From contig NZ_FQZX01000003.1 of the NCBI RefSeq assembly GCF_900142175.1, positions 1 to 64,000 on the forward strand: 64,000 bases of DNA, given 5' to 3'. The notes beneath the pieces are model-generated. The model was not told the origin of the DNA. It did not search any database and saw only the letters and a program-made list of their open reading frames with translations. The DNA comes from Maribacter aquivivus. GTDB lineage: Bacteria; Bacteroidota; Bacteroidia; Flavobacteriales; Flavobacteriaceae. Within the stretch, counting starts at the first letter, position 1; every line of letters starts with the position of its first letter. Shown here piece by piece: positions 51,674-60,596 of this stretch. The translations under genes and the position numbers were made by a program.

Positions 51674-52741
51674 TTAAAGTGGGTGGTCTTTATGGTAAGC
51701 AACCAAAAATAATACTACTGCACTATAACTTTTAATACCCTCTGTTTGGTTATTAGCTTTGAGAAATGTATCGAAAATAGTTTTAAATACAGGTTCCATA
51801 GGGTTTTCGTAAGAATGCCAAAAAATTGACATTTCTTGAAAGTTACTTTTTACACCAGGGTTTAGTAATAGCATCAATCTATCAAATTCTTTGGTGTCGG
51901 TGCGTCTTATATCATTTAAACAATAGCCTAAAGCATAGGCGTAGGCGGCATATTTAAAATATACGTCTTCATTGTTAGATGTTACCAGGTAGCCAATAAA
52001 GTTTGTTTCGTTTTCGGCAGAGTACCCTAATTGATGCCCTACTTCATGGCCAGCAACAAAAGGGAATCTAAAGTTGGGCAGTAGGTCATTGACTTGAGCT
52101 TCATTGGTAAACGGATTTAAATATCCGGCGTAGCCCATATATGTTAATCCGGTGCTGAATAATGATTTTTTTATACTTGGTCTATCGTAAGCCAAAAACG
52201 GATGAATTGTTTCTAAATGATCATAACCTTGTATAGTTTTATCAAAAATTTCTTTCTGAGAATACGGAATTTTAACGGCTAAAGTAGAGTCTTTTGTAAT
52301 TGTAAATTGAGACACATTGGTTTTGAGAATTAACCGTTCTGTGAATTCTAATAGATCTTGATAGTCTTTGTTGGGTACTAACGCTAACTTTTTTGACAGC
52401 GGTTCTCTATAATAATTCATGCCCCACATGACATGAAACGTAAAATAAGCAACAGAAAGAACCATTGCTACATTCTGTAAAAACTGAAGTTTATGGCGCC
52501 AAATGTATTTTCGGTTTTTAATTATGTAAACAAGTGCGAGCAGTATAAGAATGAAATAGAAAATATCACCAACAGAGAACGGTACCCATCCAAATAGGAG
52601 TCTAAAGAATTTTGAAATAACTGGGTATAATCCGTTACTATAATATTCCTCAACTATATCAGTTCGTGTACCTAGCCATTTTACAATGATGATTTGGGGA
52701 ATCAATGAAATTGCAATGGCATTCTTTAAAGATATCTTCAT
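51674..52741 (-). CDS. DUF3810 membrane-anchored zinc-peptidase-like protein
   Basis: A 355-residue membrane protein: hydrophobic segments at about 8-24, 55-75 and 88-107 near the N-terminus, then a soluble domain with the zincin-type motif G-H232-E233-V-G-H236-Q and the C-terminal helices. This is the DUF3810 family, common in Bacteroidota. The H-E-x-x-H motif predicts metallopeptidase activity on the outer side of the inner membrane. Its TATTTTTG -7 box ends five bases before the ATG, predicting a near-leaderless mRNA. Confidence 0.85.
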   Translation of the reverse strand: MKISLKNAIAISLIPQIIIVKWLGTRTDIVEEYYSNGLYPVISKFFRLLFGWVPFSVGDIFYFILILLALVYIIKNRKYIWRHKLQFLQNVAMVLSVAYFTFHVMWGMNYYREPLSKKLALVPNKDYQDLLEFTERLILKTNVSQFTITKDSTLAVKIPYSQKEIFDKTIQGYDHLETIHPFLAYDRPSIKKSLFSTGLTYMGYAGYLNPFTNEAQVNDLLPNFRFPFVAGHEVGHQLGYSAENETNFIGYLVTSNNEDVYFKYAAYAYALGYCLNDIRRTDTKEFDRLMLLLNPGVKSNFQEMSIFWHSYENPMEPVFKTIFDTFLKANNQTEGIKSYSAVVLFLVAYHKDHPL

Positions 52742-52746
52742 TATCT

Positions 52747-52783
52747 CAAAAATAGCGAAATCCTTTTTCTATCAGTATTTTTG
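52747..52783. promoter_or_regulatory. Divergent -7 boxes for DUF3810 and dipeptidase genes
   Basis: Minus-strand TATTTTTG at 52754-52747 (five bases before the DUF3810 ATG) and plus-strand TATTTTTG at 52776-52783 (26 bases before the dipeptidase ATG). -33 TTG elements at the standard spacing are not evident for either. Confidence 0.5.
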
Positions 52784-52809
52784 CAAGCACTAACCGTGAA
52801 AAAAAATGT

Positions 52810-54255
52810 ATGGATATTAATAAATTGGAGCCAACGGCTGTTTGGAAGAATTTTTCAAAATTGAACGCGGTGCCTAGACCATCTAAAAAAGAGGAAAGGG
52901 TAATTAGCTTTATGTTAGAATTTGGTAATGCCCTTGGCTTGGAAACTTTTTCTGATGCTATTGGTAATGTTATCATAAGAAAACCTGCTACCAAAGGCAT
53001 GGAAGATAAGAAAATGATAACGCTGCAGAGTCATTTAGATATGGTTCACCAAAAAAATGCAGATACCGTATTTGATTTTGATACTCAAGGTATAGAAATG
53101 TATGTTGATGAAGATTGGGTGAAAGCAAACGGTACTACATTAGGTGCCGATAATGGTATGGGTGTAGCTGCAATTATGGCTCTTTTAGAGAGTGTAAATA
53201 TTCCTCATCCTGCTCTTGAAGCCTTATTTACTATTGATGAAGAAACAGGTATGACCGGTGCTTTTGAATTAAAGGCAGGAGTTTTACAGGGTCAAATTCT
53301 ATTAAACTTAGATACTGAAGAAGATGACGAAATTGATATAGGTTGTGCTGGTGGTATTGATGTTACGGCAACAAGAACCTATAATGAAAAAGATGGTACC
53401 CATGGTGATGCCGGTTTAGAGATTACCGTAAAAGGTTTAAAAGGCGGACATAGTGGTATGGATATTCATAAAGGGTTGGGTAATGCCAATAAAATTATGA
53501 ATCGATTACTTTATTTAGGACTTGATTATAATGTTCGTATTAGTTCTTTAAATGGTGGTAGTCTGAGAAATGCGATACCAAGAGAGAGTGTTTGTAAATT
53601 AAATGTTGGTAGAAAGCAGGCCGATAAATTTTTGAAGAAAGTTAATAAGCTTTCTGAAGCTATTAAAGCAGAGTTGAGTGTTCAAGAGCCTAATTTACAA
53701 ATAGAATTAATTGATATTAAGCCTGCTAAAAAAGTAATGGGTCTAGGTGCTCAAGAAAAATTGGTTAAGGCTGTTTATGCAGCACATAACGGAGTCTATG
53801 CCATGAGTGGTGCTATTGATGATTTAGTAGAAACTTCGAATAATATAGCTATTGTTAAGGTTAAAAAAGGGGAAATAAAGATTGGTTGTTTAACGCGTTC
53901 ATCTGTTGATACTGCGAAGTTAGATTTAGCGAATTCTTTACGTTCTGCTTTTGAAATCAGTGGTTTTGATGTAGAACTTAGTGGTTCATACCCTGGATGG
54001 AATCCGAATCCGAATTCTGAAATATTAACTGTGGCTAAATCTACGTATATAGATTTGTTTAAAGAGCAACCAAGGGTTGTTGCTTGTCATGCAGGTTTGG
54101 AATGTGGTATTTTAGGTCAAAATTATCCTGATGTAGATATGGTAAGTTTTGGACCTACTATTCTTGGAGCTCATTCACCAGATGAAAGAGTGAGTATTTC
54201 ATCTGTTCAGAAGTTTTGGAAACTACTTTTAGAAATATTAAAGAATACAAATTAG
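52810..54255 (+). CDS. pepD: Aminoacyl-histidine dipeptidase (PepD-like, M20)
   Basis: Di-zinc aminopeptidase of family M20, 481 aa, cleaving Xaa-His and other dipeptides in the cytoplasm. Motifs: S-H-L-D-M-V-H (zinc His and Asp), G-A-D-N-G-M-G-V (second metal), T-I-D-E-E-T-G-M (catalytic Glu pair) and D-T-E-E-D-D-E. The lid domain (about 190-390) and the C-terminal His (G-A-H-S-P-D-E-R) are present. No signal peptide. Monocistronic with a strong terminator. Confidence 0.92.
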   Translation: MDINKLEPTAVWKNFSKLNAVPRPSKKEERVISFMLEFGNALGLETFSDAIGNVIIRKPATKGMEDKKMITLQSHLDMVHQKNADTVFDFDTQGIEMYVDEDWVKANGTTLGADNGMGVAAIMALLESVNIPHPALEALFTIDEETGMTGAFELKAGVLQGQILLNLDTEEDDEIDIGCAGGIDVTATRTYNEKDGTHGDAGLEITVKGLKGGHSGMDIHKGLGNANKIMNRLLYLGLDYNVRISSLNGGSLRNAIPRESVCKLNVGRKQADKFLKKVNKLSEAIKAELSVQEPNLQIELIDIKPAKKVMGLGAQEKLVKAVYAAHNGVYAMSGAIDDLVETSNNIAIVKVKKGEIKIGCLTRSSVDTAKLDLANSLRSAFEISGFDVELSGSYPGWNPNPNSEILTVAKSTYIDLFKEQPRVVACHAGLECGILGQNYPDVDMVSFGPTILGAHSPDERVSISSVQKFWKLLLEILKNTN

Positions 54256-54271
54256 AATTACAGGTATAAAA

Positions 54272-54305
54272 AAAGCCCTTTAGTGAAAACTAAAGGGCTT
54301 TTTTT
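54272..54305. terminator. Bidirectional terminator between dipeptidase and immunophilin genes
   Basis: Stem AAGCCCTTTAG / CTAAAGGGCTT (11 bp) around a TGAAAA loop with a T run behind and an A run before, so it works in both directions. Confidence 0.92.
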
Positions 54306-54316
54306 ATTTGGGAATA

Positions 54317-55465
54317 TTATTCTGTTATTCCGGTAATTTCTAAATCGAAAATTAAATCTGCATCTGGTGGAATTGGACCGCCACCTTGTGGTCCATATCC
54401 TAAATGAGACGGAATGAATAAACGAACTTTATCGCCAACTTTCATCGTTAAAAGTCCTTCTCTAAATCCTGCAATTAAACGAGATTCAGGAGAGTAATCC
54501 ATTGGTACTGGCATATAACCACCACCTTGTTGTCTCTTGATGTCAAACATACCATATTTCTGAGCAACTTCTTCGTAGTTACTATCGAACAAAGTGCCAT
54601 CCATTAAATAACCAGCATACATTACGTTTACTTTCTGACCAACCTTTGGTTTTTCACCAGAACCGGTTTCTAAGGTTAATACTTTAAGACCAGAAGGTAA
54701 AGTCTGAGCTTTTGCTTTTTGAGCTTCTGTAGAAGAAGCAAATTCAGCTTTTATTTTTTGAACTTCAGCTAATTTTTCAGCTTTCTCTTTTTCAATAGCA
54801 GCAAGTCTATCTTCTTCACCATCAAAATAATCGGTCATTATTTTAACAGCATCGAACTTACGTGCTTCTTTACCGTTTCTAATGATTTCTACGGTATTCA
54901 TTAAAACTGGTTCTACCGGCTTATTGCCAGCACCTACTGCAACATTTGCTATAGAATCAACAACATCCATACCTTCTACAACCTCACCAAAAACGGTGTG
55001 CTTGTTATTTAACCAAGGTGTCTCTTTATGCGTGATGAAGAACTGACTACCGTTAGTTGTTGGACCAGAGTTTGCCATTGAAAGAATACCTTTTTTATCA
55101 TGTACTAATGAATCATTGAATTCATCCATGAACTTATAACCTGGGTTTCCAGTTCCTTGACCTAATGGGTCTCCACCTTGAATCATGAAATCTTTCATAA
55201 TTCTGTGAAATGTTAGTCCGTCATAATATTTTTTTCCTTTGTATTCTTCGCTAACAAAGGTATTTGTTCCCTCTGCTAAAGAGATAAAGTTAGCAACTGT
55301 AACAGGAGTTTTATCTTGCTCTAAACGAACAATAATATCGCCTTTAGATGTTTTGATATCGGCAAACAAACCGTCTCCTAAGTCGGCTCTTTTTCCGGTT
55401 TTGCAGCTGGCTAAAACTAAGGCTATAACTGCAAGCAAGTACATTTTTTTAATCATAATGGTCAT
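54317..55465 (-). CDS. Cyclophilin-FKBP fusion peptidylprolyl isomerase lipoprotein
   Basis: Lipoprotein (lipobox V-L-A-S-C) with two unrelated prolyl isomerase domains. Residues about 30-200 are a cyclophilin (F-H-R-I-M-K-D-F-M-I-Q-G-G-D, F-F-I-T-H, L-N-N-K-H-T-V-F-G). After a coiled linker with E-K-A-E-K-L-A-E, residues about 265-382 are an FKBP domain (V-N-V-M-Y-A-G-Y-L-x-D-G-T-L-F-D-S, G-Y-G-P-Q-G, I-P-P-D-A-D-L-I-F-D). The start is ATG 55465 or the in-frame ATG at 55456. It follows gldI by one base, and is thus the third gene of the DHH / gldI / immunophilin operon. Likely a periplasmic folding factor. Confidence 0.9.
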   Translation of the reverse strand: MTIMIKKMYLLAVIALVLASCKTGKRADLGDGLFADIKTSKGDIIVRLEQDKTPVTVANFISLAEGTNTFVSEEYKGKKYYDGLTFHRIMKDFMIQGGDPLGQGTGNPGYKFMDEFNDSLVHDKKGILSMANSGPTTNGSQFFITHKETPWLNNKHTVFGEVVEGMDVVDSIANVAVGAGNKPVEPVLMNTVEIIRNGKEARKFDAVKIMTDYFDGEEDRLAAIEKEKAEKLAEVQKIKAEFASSTEAQKAKAQTLPSGLKVLTLETGSGEKPKVGQKVNVMYAGYLMDGTLFDSNYEEVAQKYGMFDIKRQQGGGYMPVPMDYSPESRLIAGFREGLLTMKVGDKVRLFIPSHLGYGPQGGGPIPPDADLIFDLEITGITE

Positions 55466-55466
55466 T

Positions 55467-56018
55467 TTAATTTACTGTGTTGTCTTCTTGTTTTTCTATT
55501 TGTAAAATTGTAATTGTAGATTTAATAGGTACGTTACTTCCTATTTTATTTTCATCGCCATGGTAACCAAACGCAATTGATGATGGAAAAAGAAATGTGG
55601 CACGTTCATTAACTTTTAGCATTTTTATAGCTTCCCTAAGACCTAGAAAAAGCTCTTGCTTATCTACTTTATAAGTAAAAACACCAATTTCTTCTTTGGA
55701 GTAGATGGTGTCGTTATCTAAGGATAATATGTCGTAGTTGAATGCTACTAAATCTCCTGTTTTAGGTGTGTAATTACTTTCTTCATTAACCGTTAAGTAA
55801 TGATACCAAGAACCAGAATTACTGTGAGAGTAGTGTTTTAAAGAATCTAATGCTATAATTTCTTGAATTTTACTTTCTTCAGCTTCAAGTAGCTTACGAC
55901 TTCTTTCAATAGATGCCTTAAAGAAACTCCCGCTTTTTGTTTGAATAGGTTTTCTTGGTTCTGGTCCATCACAGCTAACGACCAAAATGGCTAAAAATAA
56001 AAATGAAACTAATCTCAT
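55467..56018 (-). CDS. gldI: Gliding motility-associated peptidylprolyl isomerase lipoprotein GldI
   Basis: FKBP-type prolyl isomerase lipoprotein, 183 aa, lipobox V-V-S-C (Cys16). The segment P-I-Q-T-K-S-G-S-F and the C-terminal F-L-F-P-S-S-I-A-F-G-Y-H-G-D with N-V-P-I-K match GldI, which is needed for gliding motility in Flavobacterium johnsoniae, probably by helping fold gliding or secretion (type IX) components in the envelope. Its presence suggests the organism can glide or has the T9SS. It overlaps the DHH gene by four bases (ATGA). Confidence 0.9.
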   Translation of the reverse strand: MRLVSFLFLAILVVSCDGPEPRKPIQTKSGSFFKASIERSRKLLEAEESKIQEIIALDSLKHYSHSNSGSWYHYLTVNEESNYTPKTGDLVAFNYDILSLDNDTIYSKEEIGVFTYKVDKQELFLGLREAIKMLKVNERATFLFPSSIAFGYHGDENKIGSNVPIKSTITILQIEKQEDNTVN

Positions 56019-57031
56019 GATTGTAATTGATTCTTATATAAAGGTAGCAAAGAAGTAAATTTTGTAATGGTTTCTTCTAAATTATCATCACTTTTTCCAC
56101 CTGCAGCATTTGTATGTCCGCCACCACTAAAATGTTTTCTTGCGAAATCATTTACAGAAAACTCCCCAACCGATCTAAAAGATATTTTATAAATACCTTC
56201 TTCTCTGTTTTCTATGAATATGACGGCAAACTTAATACCATCTAATGTTAAGCCATAATTTACAAAACCTTCGGTGTCACCTTTTTGATAATTATAGGTA
56301 TCTAATTCGTCTTGACTCATTGTAATATATGCCGTAGAATATTCTTCTAATATGACCATATTCTTTAATGCGCAACCCAATAAATGTAGTCTGCTTGGAG
56401 AATTAGTGTCGTATATGCGGTGATGAATTTCTGTTCCTTCAGCACCTTTATCCATAAGGTCGGCAATAACTCTATGCGTATTACTTGTAGTAGCAGCAAA
56501 CTTGAAAGAACCGGTGTCTGTCATAATACCGGTATATATGCAATTAGCCATTTCTGGGGTAATACTGTTCTCATCACCCAATTGATTGATCAGTACATAT
56601 ACCATTTCGCAAGTAGAACTCATTTTTACATCTGAGTACATGATTTTAGCGTAGTCTGAGGGCTCTTGATGGTGGTCTACCATTACAAAAGTTGCCTTTG
56701 CAGATTCTAGTATTTCGCTCATTTGGCCTACACGACCAAGATGGTTAAAATCTAATGTAAAAATGATATCAGCTTTATTAATGCATGATTTGGATTGCGA
56801 ATTTTCTTTTTCAAAATTCAAAATTTTATCTGATCCTGGCATCCATTTTAAAAACTTAGGATAGTCGTTGGGTGCAACAATGCTAGCTGTATGACCGGTG
56901 TTGACCAAATAATGCCAAAGTGCTAATGTTGATCCAATGGCATCTCCATCGGGATTCTTATGTGGGATAATCGCTATTTTCTTTGGTGAAGAAAGTAGCT
57001 TTTTAAGCTCGTTTAGGTGCTCTAAATTCAT
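56015..57031 (-). CDS. DHH/DHHA1 family phosphoesterase (NrnA-like)
   Basis: Cytosolic DHH phosphoesterase, 338 aa: I-P-H-K-N-P-D-G-D-A-I-G-S (metal site), D-F-N-H-L-G-R, the D-H-H box V-M-V-D-H-H, and DHHA1 motif G-G-G-H-T-N-A-A-G-G near the C-terminus. This is the layout of NrnA-type enzymes that degrade nano-RNA and pAp, the by-product of sulfate assimilation. Its TATCTTTG -7 box ends five bases before the ATG, predicting a near-leaderless mRNA. First gene of the operon with gldI and the immunophilin. Confidence 0.9.
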   Translation of the reverse strand: MNLEHLNELKKLLSSPKKIAIIPHKNPDGDAIGSTLALWHYLVNTGHTASIVAPNDYPKFLKWMPGSDKILNFEKENSQSKSCINKADIIFTLDFNHLGRVGQMSEILESAKATFVMVDHHQEPSDYAKIMYSDVKMSSTCEMVYVLINQLGDENSITPEMANCIYTGIMTDTGSFKFAATTSNTHRVIADLMDKGAEGTEIHHRIYDTNSPSRLHLLGCALKNMVILEEYSTAYITMSQDELDTYNYQKGDTEGFVNYGLTLDGIKFAVIFIENREEGIYKISFRSVGEFSVNDFARKHFSGGGHTNAAGGKSDDNLEETITKFTSLLPLYKNQLQS

Positions 57032-57036
57032 GGCGG

Positions 57037-57044
57037 CAAAGATA
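57037..57044 (-). promoter_or_regulatory. -7 box of the DHH operon, near-leaderless
   Basis: TATCTTTG on the minus strand, five bases before the ATG at 57031. Confidence 0.5.
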
Positions 57045-57106
57045 CAATTTAATAATATAGGCTTTAAAGCGAAAGCCTTAATTTTACCCAGACTTAACTA
57101 TCTCAT

Positions 57107-58135
57107 ATGAAAATTACATACTTTTTTATTTCCTTACTTCTTTTAGCGTCATGTTCATCGAACAAAAAACAAGTTGATAATAAAGCTACAAAAAGCGATT
57201 TCGTTTTAGCTTTTGGTTCTTGTAACAGAATTGATTTACCAAATCTTTTATGGGATGATATTTTAAATACCAAGCCAGATGTATGGGTGTGGGGCGGTGA
57301 TAATATTTATGCAGATACTGATGATATGGTTGCTTTACGGGCTATGTATTCTAAGCAGAAGGAGCAAACGGAATATAAAAAACTAGTAGAAACCACAGAT
57401 ATATTGGGTACTTGGGATGATCATGATTATGGTCTTAATGATGGCGGAGTAGAATTTGTGGCAAAAGATGCTAGCCAGCAAGAGTTTTTGAATTTTATGA
57501 ATGTGCCAGAAGATAGTCCGCTAAGAAAGCGCCAAGGGGTTTATAATTCTAAGAAATATGATGTAGATGGTCATTCTATTAATATTATCATACTTGACAC
57601 CCGATACTTTAGAACACAATTAACACCTGATACTGAAACTTCTAAAAGAATTAAGCCAAATGACTATGGTGATGGTACCGTGTTGGGTGATGTGCAGTGG
57701 GCGTGGTTAGAAAATGAATTGAATACATCAAAAGCTGATTTTAATATTATTGTGAGTAGTGTTCAATACTTGTCTAATGAACACGGATTTGAAGCTTGGG
57801 GTAATTTTCCGCATGAGGTTGATAGGTTAGCAAAGGTAATAGCCGATTCTAAAGCTGCGGGAGTTATTGTATTATCTGGTGATCGACATATTTCTGAATT
57901 TTCAAAGAGAGAAATTAATGGTATGAACTATCCGTTAATAGATTTTACAAGCAGCGGACTTACACATGCTTATAGAGGTTTTACCGGTGAGCCTAATAAA
58001 TATAGAGTAGGGGAGGTTGTTTTTACAGAAAGTTTCGGACTTTTAGAGTTTGATTTTAACGCCAAAAAGGTTGATTTTAAAATAGTTGGAGATAACGGAA
58101 TAGTGTTAGAGAAATTAGAACAAGTCTACGAATAG
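57107..58135 (+). CDS. Alkaline phosphatase D family lipoprotein
   Basis: PhoD-like metallophosphoesterase, 342 aa, exported by lipobox L-L-A-S-C (Cys16). Motifs: F-G-S-C-N-R, V-W-G-G-D-N-I-Y-A-D, T-W-D-D-H-D-Y-G-L-N-D-G, I-I-L-D-T-R-Y and L-S-G-D-R-H-I-S-E. These supply the metal ligands of the PhoD-type centre (probably Fe/Ca). It probably releases phosphate from organic esters in the periplasm or on the surface. No Pho-type regulatory gene is adjacent. Confidence 0.9.
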   Translation: MKITYFFISLLLLASCSSNKKQVDNKATKSDFVLAFGSCNRIDLPNLLWDDILNTKPDVWVWGGDNIYADTDDMVALRAMYSKQKEQTEYKKLVETTDILGTWDDHDYGLNDGGVEFVAKDASQQEFLNFMNVPEDSPLRKRQGVYNSKKYDVDGHSINIIILDTRYFRTQLTPDTETSKRIKPNDYGDGTVLGDVQWAWLENELNTSKADFNIIVSSVQYLSNEHGFEAWGNFPHEVDRLAKVIADSKAAGVIVLSGDRHISEFSKREINGMNYPLIDFTSSGLTHAYRGFTGEPNKYRVGEVVFTESFGLLEFDFNAKKVDFKIVGDNGIVLEKLEQVYE

Positions 58136-58165
58136 TTGTGAGATATGTATAAAAACGTATTTTTG
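58136..58165 (+). promoter_or_regulatory. Promoter of ndk
   Basis: TTG (58136-58138), 19-base spacer, TATTTTTG (58158-58165). The predicted transcript begins near 58169, 12 bases before the ATG. The -33 element touches the stop codon of the upstream gene. Confidence 0.75.
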
Positions 58166-58180
58166 CGCAAAAATTAAGAT

Positions 58181-58600
58181 ATGAGTACGAATAGAACGTT
58201 TACAATGATTAAACCAGATGCCGTTAAAAACGGACATATTGGGGCTATTTTAGAAAAAATTACTGCTGCTGGTTTTAAAATCGTAGCAATGAAATATACA
58301 CAATTGAGCTTAAGAGATGCACAAGAATTTTATGGTGTACATAGCGAGCGTCCTTTCTTTGGTGAATTAGTTGAATTCATGACAAGTGGTACAATTGTAG
58401 CGGCTATCTTAGAAAAAGAGAATGCTGTTGAAGATTTTAGAGCGCTAATAGGTGCTACTAACCCTGCAGATGCAGCTGAAGGTACTATTCGTAAAATGTT
58501 TGCTACTAGTATTGGTGAGAATGCAGTACATGGTTCTGATAGCGATGAGAATGCAGCTATTGAAGGTTCATTCCATTTTGCAGGTAGAGAAATTTACTAA
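58181..58600 (+). CDS. ndk: Nucleoside diphosphate kinase
   Basis: Transfers phosphate between NTPs and NDPs, 139 aa. N-terminal [10 protein letters not shown] and the active-site G-E-N-A-V-H117-G-S-D-S (phospho-histidine) are intact. Monocistronic with its own promoter and terminator. Confidence 0.97.
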   Translation: MSTNRTFTMIKPDAVKNGHIGAILEKITAAGFKIVAMKYTQLSLRDAQEFYGVHSERPFFGELVEFMTSGTIVAAILEKENAVEDFRALIGATNPADAAEGTIRKMFATSIGENAVHGSDSDENAAIEGSFHFAGREIY

Positions 58601-58619
58601 GTCAGTTTTTTAGAGATAA

Positions 58620-58653
58620 AAAAAAGCCAGTTCGAAAGAGCTGGCTTTTTTTA
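58620..58653. terminator. Terminator after ndk, probably bidirectional
   Basis: Stem AGCCAGTTC / GAGCTGGCT with a GAAA tetraloop, T run behind and A run before; the recF operon ends just beyond it on the other strand. Confidence 0.88.
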
Positions 58654-58678
58654 TTATGATTTTTCCAACAGCCAATAG

Positions 58679-58975
58679 CTATCTAAGAACTAATTTTTTT
58701 ACGACTTCTTTTCCAATTTCTTCATTGAGCATGCGAATTATTTTGGTTTTGCCCAAGCTTAACTCTTCTCGTAATACAGAAGAGCTTAAAGCCACGTAAA
58801 GTGTGCCGAATTTTAATTCAATTTCAGTAGTGTAATTATTTACACCATTACCCATAAGTTTAGCCCATGCAGTTCTTGCATCTACTTTATCTATTCCTTT
58901 TTCCAATTTATTCTTTTGAATAAATGCAGAAAGTGCATCTTTCATTGAAGTATTATCGTTGCCTCTGCTTGCCAT
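58679..58975 (-). CDS. DUF721 (DciA-like) protein
   Basis: A 98-residue basic protein of the DUF721 family: A-R-T-A-W-A-K-L-M-G in the first half and L-Y-V-A-L-S-S-S-V-L-R-E-E-L near the end. Proteins of this family (DciA) load or recruit the replicative helicase DnaB in bacteria without DnaC. Position directly downstream of recF, with a lipoprotein gene between, supports a replication/repair role. The start overlaps the lipoprotein stop by one base. Confidence 0.82.
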   Translation of the reverse strand: MASRGNDNTSMKDALSAFIQKNKLEKGIDKVDARTAWAKLMGNGVNNYTTEIELKFGTLYVALSSSVLREELSLGKTKIIRMLNEEIGKEVVKKLVLR

Positions 58976-59394
58976 TATGGGGTTATATTTATAGGTTCAA
59001 ATCTAATATATTGGTAGGTAAGTCCTTCTTTGTTTTTTACTGAGAAACTTTCTTCGGTTAGTTTTGTTAAGACTTCTTCCCAAGCATTAGAATTATTGGT
59101 GTAACTCATAAAAATAGAATCGTTAGAGATTCTAATATAAAAGGGTTCTGCATCATTAGAGGTTTCAAAAGTACCATTGAATTTTGGACTCATCTTTTTT
59201 CTGAATCCTTTTAAAGAATCTAACTGTATATAATCAACCGTACTGTTAATGGAGTACTCTTTTTTTGCTCCGTCTTTAAAGGTAACTTCTTTTATTTCCC
59301 AATAGCCATTTAATTGATGTAATTGTTTTTTATCAACTTTAGAACTACAAGAAGCAAGAAATATAAAGCAAATGATCAGTAATTTTTTCATCAT
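58975..59394 (-). CDS. Lipocalin-like lipoprotein
   Basis: A 139-residue lipoprotein: lipobox L-A-S-C (Cys16), then L-N-G-Y-W-E-I-K-E-V-T-F, the usual opening strand of lipocalin-like domains in Bacteroidota, and further strands. It probably binds or caps something in the periplasm. Oddly placed between recF and the DUF721 gene, with one-base TAATG overlaps on both sides. Confidence 0.75.
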   Translation of the reverse strand: MMKKLLIICFIFLASCSSKVDKKQLHQLNGYWEIKEVTFKDGAKKEYSINSTVDYIQLDSLKGFRKKMSPKFNGTFETSNDAEPFYIRISNDSIFMSYTNNSNAWEEVLTKLTEESFSVKNKEGLTYQYIRFEPINITP

Positions 59395-60473
59395 TACAAT
59401 TTAAAGATTTTATACGATTGATGAATTTTTTTAACAACACTTTCGGTTCTATCTGCGTGGGTGTCACTAATAAAAATTTGTCCAAAATTCTTATCATTCA
59501 CCAAAGTTATAATATGAGATACACGATGCTCATCCAACTTATCAAAAATATCATCTAAAATTAATATTGGCGTTGTGCCACTTTGAGATTTTATAAAATG
59601 AAACTGAGCAAACTTTAAGGCTATCAAGAAAGATTTTTGCTGCCCCTGACTACCAAATTTCTTTATAGGGTGGTTGCTGATTTCAAAGCTAAGGTCATCT
59701 TTATGAACACCAACGCTGGTATATTGTAACGCGCGATCTTTATCTAAATTTTTATTTAAAAGTGTAATCAGGTCATAATCTTTCAACTTACTATCGTAGG
59801 AAAGCGAAACATCTTCTGTGTTGCCTGTAATAGATTTATATTGTTCTTGAAAAATAGGAATAAAAGCTTCTAAGAACAATGTTCTCTTTTTAAAGATTTC
59901 AGTACCATAGGTACTCATCTGCTCATTATAGACAGCTAAAGTATCTTTGTTGAATGTTCTATTGGCTGCAAAATATTTTAATAATGCATTTCTTTGAGAA
60001 ACTACCTTGTTGTAATTGATGAGGTTTTGTAGGTAGCTTTTGTCTGACTGAGAGATAACACCATCAATGAATTTTCTACGGGTATCGCTACCTTCTATAA
60101 TAAGGTCTCTATCTGCAGGGGAAATAATAACTAGAGGAAGAAGACCTATATGGTCGGCAAAGCGATCATATGCTTTTCCGTTACGTTTAATAATCTTCTT
60201 ATTATTCTTTTTAAGACTACAAACAATTTTTTCTTCCCTACCTTCTTTTTCAAAAGTACCGTCTATCACAAAAAAATCTGATCCGTGACGAATGTTTTGA
60301 GAAGATACCGGGTTAAAATAACTCTTACCGAATGATAAGTGATAGATAGCGTCGAGAATGTTTGTTTTTCCAATGCCGTTATCACCTACAATACAATTTA
60401 TTTTAGCATCGAAAGTCAGTTCTTTTGACTCAAAATTTTTGTAATTGATCAATGATAATTGTCTCAGCAGCAT
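59394..60473 (-). CDS. recF: DNA replication/repair protein RecF
   Basis: SMC-like ATPase that helps RecA load at gaps, 359 aa. Walker [10 protein letters not shown] (30-38), signature [14 protein letters not shown] and Walker [13 protein letters not shown] are present. A TATTTTTG -7 box lies at 60532-60525, 51 bases upstream of the ATG. First gene of the recF / lipoprotein / DUF721 operon. Confidence 0.96.
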   Translation of the reverse strand: MLLRQLSLINYKNFESKELTFDAKINCIVGDNGIGKTNILDAIYHLSFGKSYFNPVSSQNIRHGSDFFVIDGTFEKEGREEKIVCSLKKNNKKIIKRNGKAYDRFADHIGLLPLVIISPADRDLIIEGSDTRRKFIDGVISQSDKSYLQNLINYNKVVSQRNALLKYFAANRTFNKDTLAVYNEQMSTYGTEIFKKRTLFLEAFIPIFQEQYKSITGNTEDVSLSYDSKLKDYDLITLLNKNLDKDRALQYTSVGVHKDDLSFEISNHPIKKFGSQGQQKSFLIALKFAQFHFIKSQSGTTPILILDDIFDKLDEHRVSHIITLVNDKNFGQIFISDTHADRTESVVKKIHQSYKIFKL

Positions 60474-60524
60474 TAATAAAAACGGATTTTAAAATTGGAA
60501 GAATGTATACTCGCTTAAAATATC

Positions 60525-60532
60525 CAAAAATA
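60525..60532 (-). promoter_or_regulatory. -7 box of recF
   Basis: TATTTTTG on the minus strand; leader about 48 nt. The nearest TTG upstream is 24 bases away, longer than usual. Confidence 0.45.
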
Positions 60533-60546
60533 ACGAATAAATACAC

Positions 60547-60576
60547 TTTGCGATTTCAATAAAACCATTATTTTTG
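60547..60576 (+). promoter_or_regulatory. Promoter of the TPR / ribH operon
   Basis: TTTG (60547-60550), 18-base spacer, TATTTTTG (60569-60576): the best match to the Bacteroidota promoter consensus in the window. Leader about 17 nt. Confidence 0.82.
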
Positions 60577-60596
60577 CGCGACCAATAAATTTACAG

